Origin: Paraescarpia echinospica
Lineage: Eukaryota; Annelida; Polychaeta; Sabellida; Siboglinidae
Length of the DNA: 64,000 nucleotides
Reading direction: 5' to 3'
Assembly: GCA_020002185.1 (NCBI GenBank)
Contig: CM034541.1
Coordinates: forward strand, 32,366,861-32,430,860
Below the pieces are notes generated by a model. The model saw only the letters and a list, made by a program, of their open reading frames with translations. It searched no databases and was not told the DNA's origin. The position numbers were made by a program, and so were the translations under genes. Shown in pieces: positions 55,440 to 64,000 of the stretch. Position 1 is the stretch's first letter; every line of letters starts with the position of its first letter.

Positions 55440-55785
55440 TATAATTATGTTAGACTATTATCACATTTAGTTACCGTAGTTGGCCCCGGTTCAACATTTT
55501 CTAATTAAATATAAAGTAGGTTGTCTTAATAATCTAAAAGGTCAATAGAAAAAACCTATAGGCAGCATGTTTTGTAACTTAATCATTTAACAGTGTAATA
55601 GTTACAAAGGACAACATTTTAAAAACTAAACATTGCCGACCGGCGAAAGTGAGCGATATTCATAACGGCTTTAAATTTAACGCCGGTTTTATTAAGTTGA
55701 ATATGACAGGACCAAAACTTGTTAAAATATGCTTATAATTCAAATATACATAGCTTATGGTCGAATTCTTGGTTCTTTTGCGCTT
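55440..55785. other. No recognised gene
   Basis: AT-rich spacer between two LINE fragments. Confidence 0.45.
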
Positions 55786-56700
55786 TCACAATCACAATCA
55801 CCATACTTTATTGTCCCTTGGGAGGGAAATTCATTTGTAGTGTAGAGCCGCATATTAATACAAATAAAACAAATGTACATGCAACATAAACAAACTAAAA
55901 TAAAAAATAGTAATACAATATATCGGTTAAATAAATAAATAAATAAGTTAAATATGTTATATAAGTTAAATAAGTTACAACAGTTTAAAAAAAGTTAACT
56001 CATCTCACAAATCTTCTCAGGCTCACTCAGTGTCAGACTGGCAGGGAAGACTGGCAGAGATGGAGGGGAAGGAAGGTCAGTTACTCATTCATTACTCTTA
56101 CTGACGAGGGAACAAAAGAGTTTCGAGTGCGGTTCAATTTGCAGTGAGGGAGTTGAAAGCGGCGGCCAGAAGTTATAACACAGAAACAGGGGATGTTCTG
56201 GGTCTGAAGAGACATTCCTTCCTTTCTCTCTGCCCGTTGCCTGTATAGATCCTCTAGACTGGTCTGCTTTTTGTCCCCCACGTTGCCACTAACCCTGACT
56301 GTTCGTGCCAGAGTGTTGCGATGCACGATACTCAGGCCGCCGTACCACACAAGAAACCCACATATATTAGAGCTTTCTATGTAGCATCTGTAGAAGGTTT
56401 GTAAAACATGTGTGCTGACACTGAGTGACCTGAACTTGCGTAAGAAATACTTCTTTTGCTGGCACTTTCTGTTAATTACTGCTGTGTTTTCACCAAACGT
56501 GAGCTTTGCATCAATGATAGTGCCGAGATACTTGCATTCATCTACTCTCCTTACACACTCTCGGTTAATGATTAGTCTCTTGGCAGGAGTAGGATTTTTC
56601 CTAAAATCTATTATGAGTTCTTCAGTTTTACGAACGTTAACGTCTAGGAAATGATTGTCACACCACTCTGTGAAATCAGCGACAGTAGTATGTCAGGTTA
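55785..56700 (-). pseudogene. Rex1-like (CR1-superfamily) LINE 3' fragment
   Basis: On the minus strand one frame is open from about 56697 to 56083 without a start codon (about 205 codons). It reads FTEWCDNHFLDVNVRKTEEL, DECKYLGTIID, QQKKYFLRKFRSLSV, then WYGGLSIVHRNTLARTVRV and finally SGRRFQLPHCKLNRTRNSFV. These are the thumb and C-terminal blocks of Rex1-type RTs. The 3' UTR ends near 55790 in GGTGATTGTGATTGTGA repeats, after CCCAAGGGACAATAAAGTAT. Confidence 0.7.
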
Positions 56701-56739
56701 ATCAGCGTGTACGGTTGGCACGGCGCGGTGCAAGTAGTA

Positions 56740-57400
56740 AACTAACGTCGTGAACTAAAATTGCGCCACCTGGCGGAAAATTTATCAAATAAATTCCCCT
56801 AGCGGATAGGTCGTGAAATAAAACAACACCACCTGGTGGTATTTTTATGAACTAATTTCCCCTGGCGGATAAATGGCGGACTAAAATATTGGCGCGGCGC
56901 CGTGCTAGTGCAAAAAGTACCCGGATGTAGGTCAAGGTCAAAGTCAAGTGGCGCCACCTGTCGGATAGGTTGTGAACTAAAATTGCGCCATCTGGCGAAA
57001 TTTTTATTAACTAAATTTAACATGGCAGAATTTTAAAATAGCGCCACCTGGCGGAAATTTTATTAACTAAATTTCCCCTAGAGATAGGTCGTGAACTAAA
57101 ATGGCGCCACCTGGCCGAATTTATGTCAACTAAATTCCCCATGGCGGATTTGTTTGAACAAAATTTCCCCTAGTGGATATGTTGTGAACTAAAATAGCGC
57201 CACCTGGCCGAATTTTTGTTAAATAAATTCCCCCTGGCGGATATGTGGCGAACTACAAGTGGTGCCACCTGGCGGATAAGTGGAGAACTACATACGAGTA
57301 CTGCCAAAATTCTTGTCTCATGTTTTTGTCAAGTGCTTACTCCTGGTGGATATATCATCAACTGAAAGCACCCCTGTTAGATAAGTGGTGAACTAAATAA
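56740..57400 (+). repeat. Degenerate tandem array rich in GCGCCACCTGGCGG
   Basis: Units of roughly 60-80 bp alternate GCGCCACCTGGCGGAAATTT with AACTAAATTCCCCTGGCGGA and GTGAACTAAAAT. GCGCCACCTGGC[GC]G occurs at 56763, 57041, 57104 and 57197, with one-mismatch versions at 56827, 56951, 56984 and 57261. The reverse complement (CCGCCAGGTGGCGC) fits the CTCF consensus. Confidence 0.7.
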
Positions 57401-57494
57401 CTACTCTGCAGTCGGTGCTTTTGAATTTTCTACTCTACAGTCCGTAAAGTAATCTTTCGGCACGCCCAAGTGACTTATCGGCACATTTACTAAC

Positions 57495-57502
57495 TATATA
57501 AA
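57495..57502 (+). promoter_or_regulatory. TATA box of the virus-like gene cluster
   Basis: TATATAAA about 62 bp before the ATG at 57564, in a short spacer directly after the tandem array. Confidence 0.45.
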
Positions 57503-57563
57503 CGCGGTGTTTTGCCAATCGGACCGTCATTCGTATCACGGCAACAGCACGGCTAACATCATC

Positions 57564-58048
57564 ATGTTGAAGACACCCTACTACCGACCTCGCAATGCGG
57601 CAGACTCGAGCGACGAGGACGAGCCGACGAGCCGACCCATCATGCCGGTGACCAACCGTCCTTCCGGACCGTCGGAACCAGACGTCGTGGACATCTCAGC
57701 TCTAGAAACAACGGCAAGCGCCGACGGCGTTATCAAGATCAGAGGTCTCCTCATCGACAAAGTACGCCAGCATACTCCCTTCTACATCGGGTGCAGATAC
57801 TGCAAGAAGCGTATGATTGTCGACGACACGGTTACGTTGCCTCTGACATGCATTTCGTGGTGCGCATGTGTTTTGTCGAGACAGCGACGGGTCGATCTAT
57901 ATGGCTGACTTTATTCGACCAGTGTATGGCTCTTCTCCTAGACGTGAATGCCGAGACGTTTGCTGTTATTGACGAAACGATGCAGACTTACAAACTGAAC
58001 TCACTGACGGGAACTCGTGTGTCTCTCACCATAAAGAAAACTCGATGA
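57564..58048 (+). pseudogene. RPA-C-like single-strand DNA-binding protein (frameshifted)
   Basis: From ATG 57564 the frame gives an acidic, Ser-rich N-terminus (about 40 residues), then IKIRGLLIDKV and YIGCRYCKKRM, a CxxC typical of the zinc-ribbon OB fold of replication factor A C-terminal domains. The frame then hits TGA at 57908. The rest of the domain (HFVVRMCFVETATGRSIWLT followed by LFDQC and a helix) lies in another frame that is open to 58048. The break is between about 57830 and 57860. Predicted role: binding single-stranded DNA during element replication. The family call is from recalled motif patterns. Confidence 0.5.
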
Positions 58049-58160
58049 GATACTTACACAAACTTCAACGTCATTCACGTGGAGGTGATCCACTAGGCTC
58101 CGTATCCTGTTTCAGCCTCTCTCTGCTGTCATCCCTGCCGATGTGAGAACTTCCGCCGAC

Positions 58161-58604
58161 ATGGCCGATGTGACAACTTCCGCCGACACGGCCGATGTGA
58201 CAACTTCCGCTCCTGACGATGTCACAATTTCTATTCACGCAACCAATGTGACAACTGCCGCTCCTGTCGCCACTGGTCAGAACTTTACGCTTGAGTTTCC
58301 TGCGACAGAAATGAAGAAGACGATTGCACGTCACATAGCATGTGCAGTCGTTGAACTCTCAAGACGACGGTGTCTCGCTTGCGAGATAGACGATCCTAGT
58401 CAATTTCATCACGATTGTATGTTACCTGATGACATTCTAATTTACACGCACTTTGACGAGGCTGTGGAGGCCATTAATTCAACTGCAGTGATGAAAGACT
58501 GGTTGAGTGTTTTGTTAGACGCAGGTTTGAAGCTATCCGACCTGACGTCCGATCACTTGCGTACTATCGGGAGTTGGTTGCAAGAACCGTTTTCAGAGGA
58601 GTGA
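58161..58604 (+). CDS. Unrecognised protein with Cys/His motif
   Basis: ATG 58161 to TGA 58604, 147 codons; an in-frame GTG lies slightly upstream (58143). Residues 1-45 are Thr/Ser-rich and repetitive (DVTTSADTADVTTSAP), from a 27-bp repeat. The rest holds ELSRRRCLACEIDDPSQFHH then DC, so a C-x2-C ... H-H-x-C pattern that may bind zinc, and a helical end (LSVLLDAGLKLSDLTSDHLR). I recall similar motifs in uncharacterised invertebrate proteins but cannot name a family. Sits between the RPA-like and ATPase genes on the same strand. Confidence 0.5.
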   Translation: MADVTTSADTADVTTSAPDDVTISIHATNVTTAAPVATGQNFTLEFPATEMKKTIARHIACAVVELSRRRCLACEIDDPSQFHHDCMLPDDILIYTHFDEAVEAINSTAVMKDWLSVLLDAGLKLSDLTSDHLRTIGSWLQEPFSEE

Positions 58605-58843
58605 CGAGAGAAATTAAACAAATTTTTCTGGCAGTAATGGAGGATGATCTGTAAAAAAAGCTGTCTTGTGGTTTTATGATACCTTTGCTGACATTAATTC
58701 AACTGCAGTGAATGGAGCGCGACCTGCAAATACGTTTGTGTTGTACACCAATAAAATGTTCAAACCTTATATTGTGTCATTTTTCGAAGTATAAGTAGTA
58801 TAAGTACCGTGCAACTTAGTCTCTTTCATCAGTTGCGTAAAGT

Positions 58844-59362
58844 ATGGACACGAGGTTAGTTTATTCTTTCACTTGTATCGTTGCTGGGCCGACGATCTGT
58901 GGTAAAACGACGTTTGTTCTCTCTTTACTACGTCATTCTGCCACAATCGTAAACTCACCGCCCGAAAAGATCACGTGGTGTTACGGTGAATGGCAGGCGT
59001 TGTATTTCACGCTCTCTACGATACATCCGAACATAGAATTTGTCGAAGGTCTTCCCGATGTGACGTTTTTCGATCCTAAAACGAGAAACTTGGTAGTTAT
59101 CGACGATCTCATGTCCGAAACGGACGAGAGGGTCACCAAACTGTTTACGAAGAAGAGTCATCATTGCAACACGTCCGTAATATATTTAGTGCAAAATTTA
59201 TTTCCCAAATGGAAAGAGAGTCGTAGCATAAGTATAAACGCGCAGTACTTTTCAAGAACCCTCGCGACAATACACAAGTGGTCAACTTGGCCAAACAAGC
59301 ACGAGTATTGCAGCACGCGCGTGACGCACGGGCATTGCAGCACGTTCGTGACGCACAAATAG
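58844..59362 (+). pseudogene. A32/FtsK-HerA-like packaging ATPase (virus-like, frameshifted)
   Basis: ATG 58844. Walker A is AGPTICGKTTF (residues 14-24), Walker B LVVIDDLM (83-90), followed by a SHHCNTSVIYLVQNLF block (105-120) with the QN sensor. These features fit the DNA-packaging ATPases of Polinton/Maverick elements, adintoviruses and relatives, which pump genomes into capsids. After about residue 136 (near 59250) the frame is lost; the adjacent frame carries a family-like FKNPRD motif, so the copy is broken. No capsid, PolB or integrase gene is visible nearby. The exact virus group is an inference. Confidence 0.65.
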
Positions 59363-59364
59363 TG

Positions 59365-59760
59365 CAGCATGTATGTTACGTACGCGTAATGCAGCTTAAT
59401 GTAAGTTCAGACATGAAACACGATCATGCTTAGAGGTTGTGTCAGCGCGTGGAGATCTCCGCGCATATCAGTTTACGACCCTACTGTTGACATTAACCTC
59501 TATTACCATGTTTTTGCATGTACTACTGCAGCATGTTCTGTACATCAATCTCTCAAATGATAACTAAGCCGAAGTATCGTACAATTGGGTAAATTGAGGG
59601 TAATTCGAAATCTCGACAATAGTTAATCATTGTTATTTATTGTCTTGCTTAGTTAACGATGGATCGTATAACAAAAGCTATTCGTTTAAGAGATACCTGC
59701 CATACTGTCTGATGATATACGAGAACACCAGTTGATGCAAAGTGTGCGTGAGCTCGCAGG
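59365..59760. other. No recognised gene
   Basis: Contains short GCAGCACG(T/C)-type repeats at 59310-59390 that continue from the ATPase 3' region, then unassigned sequence. Confidence 0.4.
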
Positions 59761-59771
59761 AGTTTGCTTGC

Positions 59772-59772
<1 letters not shown>

Positions 59773-59811
<39 letters not shown>

Positions 59812-59825
59812 GCATATATATATAC
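59773..59825 (+). repeat. (TA)n microsatellite
   Basis: Long TATATA run with a TGTATATGCA interruption. Confidence 0.9.
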
Positions 59826-59829
59826 AGTT

Positions 59830-60160
59830 TTTATAAATAAATATATAAAAAGACTATAAATGCATTAAATAAAAATTAACTAAACATACCTAAGTTAAAC
59901 GTATCAAGACAACATAAAAAATACAATAAATAAATAAATAGACAATTAAATATTATTAAATCAATTATTTAAAATAATAGGCAAGTTAAGATAATTAAAC
60001 TTATTAAGAGGGTAGAACTGCATTACAATATAAAACGTACTAAACAAACCTAAGCTAAAATAATGAAAATAATAAGCTAGTATAATACTACAAAATAATT
60101 GTAATAATAAATACTACGATGTGGAGAGTGAATGGTATAGATAACTAGACATTAAAATCA
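59830..60160. other. AT-rich, no gene
   Basis: Very AT-rich sequence with repeated TAAACGTA- and CTAAGTTAA-like words. No coding signal. Confidence 0.5.
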
Positions 60161-60176
60161 TTATATATATATATAT

Positions 60177-60229
<53 letters not shown>

Positions 60230-60277
60230 CATACATGTATATATACATTTGTATATATATATATACATATCATGTGT

Positions 60278-60329
<52 letters not shown>

Positions 60330-60470
60330 TCCCTCTGTCTCGTGTGTGTTTGTGTGAGCGTGAATGTGTGAGTGTGTGAGTGTGTGAGTATGTGAGTGCG
60401 TGAGTGCGTGACTGTTTGTGTGTTAGTGTGTATGTGTGTGCGCGCGCGTGTGAGTGTATAGATCGTCCGA
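60160..60470 (+). repeat. Compound microsatellite: (TA)n, (CT)n, (GTGA/GT)n
   Basis: TA repeats at 60162-60265, CT repeats at 60281-60319, then GTGTGAGT-type repeats to about 60460. Confidence 0.9.
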
Positions 60471-60480
60471 GACCATATTT

Positions 60481-60916
60481 CAGTAACGTATCAGTATTGA
60501 AGATACACTTAACGCGTAGTGTAGGTGTTATAAAAAATACTGCCTGCGGGTTTACGACTAAAAATTGAGAGGACTAAATTTTGTTATCCGCTCACTGCAG
60601 ACACCCACTCTTGTTACAATTCACTGTCGTCCTCTGCGTAGGTTGACATGTAGAAATACATTGCATAAACCTTCAAGTTAAGTAACTGTCTGAACATTTG
60701 ACATCATGACATACACGTTAGCTAATTGAATTTGATGTAACCTAGTTTTGTAAAATTGAACAACTGTTTGGATAGCGTGTATTTATCATTGTTATCCTCG
60801 ATACCATTGTTCAGTAATGTATCAGCATCGAAGATAGACTTAACGCGTAGTGTAGGTCTTATAATTTTTTTTTACTAAAACCACTGCCTGCGGGTTTACG
60901 ACTAAAATCGAGGGGC
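60481..60916 (+). repeat. Direct repeat pair, about 95 bp, 331 bp apart
   Basis: 60481-60575 and 60812-60916 share CAGTAAYGTATCAG, ACTTAACGCGTAGTGTAGGT and CTGCCTGCGGGTTTACGACT. The second copy has a T-run insertion. Nothing coding. Confidence 0.75.
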
Positions 60917-61099
60917 ATAGAGTTGTGTGATATTGCAGCATCGTCGTTGCCATAATAATAATAAGAAGAAGAACATTTCTATTGCGCCTAAATCCTTGGA
61001 AACCAAGCTCAAAGGCGCATAAAAACAAAACTATTGGTCAATCTCAAAATCCATTAGTAGTATTATAGTTGTCAACAGATGGGTCAAGGCGCTAGGGAG

Positions 61100-62730
61100 C
61101 TACGATAGATAAGCAAGGTTGTAAAGATAAGTTTTTAAATGTCGACGGAATTTTGTATTTTTTGTAATATTCCAAAGAGTTCGTGAAGCAACAGAAAAAG
61201 CCCTAGTTCCAATGTTAGTGTTGACTCTAGGAACAAAAAGTAGGTCAGAACTAGATGATCGAAGCTGGATAGGTTTTCTTACAAGAGTAAGCAATGAATG
61301 CAAATAACATGGTTGCTTACTGGACAGTGTCTTATATGTAATGGTACAGAACTTACATATTATACGATATCGTACAGGAAGCCAATGCAAAGACTTCAAA
61401 AGTGGTACAGAACGAGAAAAACGAGGAGATCTTGAAACTACTCTTGATAGAAAATTTTTGACACGCTAAAATTTTGTGATATCCTTGCTAGCGATATTAT
61501 AAAGGAGGGAATTGCAATAGTCAAGCCTGCTGCTAACAAGCGCTGTTGCAATAGGTTTAGTAACAGAAAATGACATATACCGGATAATACGGCGGTGATC
61601 ACGACTATGATAAACACAGCAGCGACATGTTTGAGATATGTGTTTTTGGAAATTGAAGTTACTATCAAAGATCACTCCTAGATTTCGCACCACGGTTGCT
61701 GGCGTGATATACTGATTCAAAATACGCGTATGGAAAAACATCCAGTTTGCTACTCTGCATTGGAGTACCAATAATGATCAATTCAGTTTTATTTGCATTT
61801 AATTTCAACTTGCTGTCAGTCATCCAGTGGAAGATATCTTGAAGGCAATCACTAAGTTGGTTAAGGGAGCGATTTGCATCCGGGGTAGCCAACGAAATGT
61901 AGATCTGAATATCATCAGCATAAAGATGATCCAAGTTATGTCTTAGTATAACAGAACTTAGTGGCGAGGTGTAAAAATTAAAAAGCAAAGGCCCAAGAAC
62001 AGAACACTGGGGAACACCAAATAAAGCCGGCAGTGCAGCTGAAAATCAGTTCCCAATCTTTATAGTTTTGTATATATCCGTAAGATATGAAGAAAACCAG
62101 CAGTTAAAGCTGAGCCAGATATGCCGTATTACTTTTATAAGCGTTCAATGAGAATGTTGTGATCAATCGTGTCAAAAACGGTAGAGAAGGTAAGTGCAGT
62201 CATTTTATCATTATTAATGTTCATTATGAACCTTTAAGAGGGCAGTTTCTTTTGAATTAAACATTCTATATGCCGATTGTGACAAATTAGTTAAGATATT
62301 TTGTGTTAATGTGATACCTTAGACGACTTTCTACAACTTTTGTAGTATTTTGGAAAACAAAAGCTGAGGTTAAAAATATATTTAGATCTTGTTTAGGGAG
62401 AGATGACTTCTTAAGAAGTGGTGTGACATGGTCGTATTTGAAATAATCAGAAAAACAGCCAGAGCAAAATGATGCATTTATAGTATTTGTTATAGGTCCA
62501 ATTAGTGTATCGAGACATGCAGTATTGTTGGAAATGGATCAAGTGCCTAAGATTTATTTGGGGAGGACATCATTATTTTCCTAACTTTCCTAACATCAAC
62601 TGTTGCAGGTTCAAATGATACAAGTAGAGAATATACTTGTCGAAAGTCCACACTGATATTACTTAAATTATGACGTGGGAAAGCAGAACGAATATTACTG
62701 ATTTTATTCTTAAAATAACTTAATTGACAC
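61100..62730 (-). pseudogene. L2-like reverse transcriptase (E2, broken)
   Basis: Pieces in three frames: 61988-61665 holds the [20 protein letters not shown] catalytic block and [14 protein letters not shown]. 61771-61466 holds [20 protein letters not shown] and LVSSRLDYCNSLLYNI. 61399-61100 holds [20 protein letters not shown] and the ending [14 protein letters not shown]. The palm before YADD (62000-62730) is present only as heavily shifted fragments. Confidence 0.8.
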
Positions 62731-63950
62731 ATGATCAGGTAGCGATGCAGTAGGCCGTCTGTGTAGATTGTTATTGATGCAGTTCCATAACTGGCGCGGG
62801 TTATCTGACTTATTTATTATCATATTTGTATAATAATCTGGTTTAGCTTTGGCCATTTGTCTGTTACAGAGGTGACATTGCTTAGAATAGCGCGAAGTAT
62901 CTAATGGCGAGCGCGATTTGCGCCATACACGCTCTAAATAACGACGACGCCTTTTAGATAGTATAATTTCGGAAGTCACCCATGGAGCCGGTGGCCTTTC
63001 TGACACACATTTGGATCTTATAGGTGCATGTTTGTTCAGTATTGCATTGAGTACTTGACAGTACTGTTTATATAAGTCAGATAGATATTTTGGGGGATAT
63101 GTGATAAGGTCGGATATAAGGATATTAGCCATTAAAGCTGTAATGTCAATCTTATGAATGGCTCTGTAAGACACATTGTGTTTCGACTCTAATGGGGTTA
63201 TAGAAACGATAACATTAGCAATGACAATATGGTGGTCTGATAACCCATCTGGAACAGTAGTTGCTTGGATATTATTACAAGTTGAACGGGTTATCAAGAG
63301 GTCAAGCCAATGGCCATGTATATGTGTCGAAAATTAACGTGTTGTTTCAAATCAAATGATGCCAGAAAATCATCAAACTTAGTTCTAGTTGTAGAAGGTA
63401 TATCCAAATGTAAATTAAAATCACCAAGAATGTAAAATCTGAATGAATAACTGCCAGATTTTCCAACATATCCTGAAAGTCTTCAAAGAAATTAGCCGGA
63501 TGTCCTGGAGGGCGATAGATACAAACAAAGTATGCGGAGAAAGAAGAATCTGAAATTTCAGCATAGATGGGCTAAAAACTAGAGTATTCAGGGTTAGAAT
63601 GTAATTTAACTTTGAACTGCTGTGATATGAAAAAGCCAACACCACCTCCACGGCCGACTAAACGTGGTCGATGGTGAAAGATGTAACCAGAAGGGGAAAC
63701 GTCAGCAATGCATGCATGTGTATCATGTGGTCTGAGCCAGGTCTCAGTTACAGGTAGAATGTTTATTTTCTTTTAAATTAATAAATCACAAAGTGAGGCT
63801 GTCTTATATCGTACAGATCGAACGTTTGTAGTGGCCACCCGAATGTTTCGTCTAACAGATAGCCCAGGATTGAGACTTACATCTCCTGCTATTAATAAAA
63901 TTATTGCTAATTTCAATGTTGGCGTAGAGCGGGGGGATTGGCAGTAACTT
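62710..63950 (-). pseudogene. L2-like endonuclease and 2A-like motif (E2, broken)
   Basis: 63297-62710 reads ITRSTCNNI, GLSDHHIVIANVIVSI (the endonuclease SDH block) and LSKRRRRYLERVWRKSRSPL. The N-terminal part near 63860-63900 reads LLIAGDVSLNPGL, a 2A-like motif in which the final essential Pro is Leu. The endonuclease between them has frameshifts. Confidence 0.78.
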
Positions 63951-63953
63951 TCN

Positions 63954-64000
63954 NNNNNNNNNNNNNNNNNNNNNNNNNNNNNNNNNNNNNNNNNNNNNNN
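63954..64000. other. Assembly gap
   Basis: Run of N to the end of the window. Confidence 1.

Larger units (their letters stand above)
52988..55440 (-). mobile_element. L2-like non-LTR retrotransposon E1 (defective)
   Basis: In intron 10, opposite to the host gene. The 3' end has a (TTATTA)n tail, and the 3' UTR hairpin is a decayed version of that in E2. The ORF has a 2A-like motif, an endonuclease and an RT C-terminal half. Relative to E2, about 700 bp are deleted at 54059, covering the RT palm up to just before YADD. It shares about 85-90% identity by eye with the copy at 60950-63953. Confidence 0.88.
60950..63953 (-). mobile_element. L2-like non-LTR retrotransposon E2 (5' end in assembly gap)
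   Basis: Same family as E1 but retaining the region E1 has lost. The 3' end has a (TTATTA/TTCTTC)n tail and a clean hairpin (GCGCCT...CTTGG/CCAAG...AGGCGC). RT, endonuclease and 2A-like regions are present but split by many frameshifts. The N run truncates the 5' end. Confidence 0.88.

Noticed and set aside
52985..63950. Search for further peptidase exons (propeller end, catalytic Ser motif)
   Set aside because: No in-phase segment with splice sites and S9B motifs was recognised. The next exons are presumed to be beyond the window.

Overview
The window is nuclear DNA from an animal, most likely a marine invertebrate. The species is not resolved. It is AT-rich, dominated by transposable elements and tandem repeats, and ends in an assembly gap (N from about 63954). 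No bacterial operons, rRNA genes or complete tRNA genes were found.

One host gene is supported. Ten short + strand exons between 36454 and 52984 join in phase, with consensus splice sites, into 363 uninterrupted codons. They encode the start of a dipeptidyl-peptidase-4/6/10-like (S9B) type II membrane protein: cytoplasmic tail, signal anchor, then the beginning of the beta-propeller including the Asp-Trp-Leu-Tyr-Glu-Glu-Glu motif. The catalytic hydrolase domain lies beyond the window. The introns hold most of the local transposons.

Layout. 1-900: 3' end of a CR1-like LINE. 900-9120: mostly unrecognised, with a tRNA-derived SINE and two long AT-rich palindromes. 9130-13400: decayed LINE remains, a possible hAT-like MITE inside a CAACGTTGG-rich array, and an ORF1 relic. 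13453-14911: about 19 copies of a 77-bp satellite abutting a degraded minus-strand Ty3/gypsy element (14867-19776). 19780-25540: LINE 3' relics, an 801-bp inverted-repeat element with an 8-bp target duplication, and a SINE copy. 25545-28770: second CR1 copy. 29298-33990: young Ty3/gypsy element with near-identical LTRs and a perfect 5-bp target duplication. 34000-36450: upstream flank of the host gene. 36454-52984: host gene exons, with a nearly intact CR1 (40777-44865, minus) and a decayed one (46110-50020, plus) in its introns. 52988-55440 and 60950-63953: two L2-like LINEs with 2A-like motifs. 55785-56700: Rex1-like LINE fragment. 56740-57400: array rich in CTCF-like motifs. 57490-59390: three-gene relic resembling a Polinton/adintovirus-type DNA element.

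The most interesting observations are these: (1) the CR1 family keeps a canonical U UUA AAC slippery heptamer directly before the ORF1 stop, with ORF2 in the -1 frame and no ORF2 AUG upstream of the endonuclease start; (2) two L2-like LINEs carry differently mutated 2A-like motifs at the same place; (3) there is a virus-like packaging ATPase cluster; (4) several tandem arrays appear to have been seeded at functional boundaries (a splice donor, an exon start and an LTR end).
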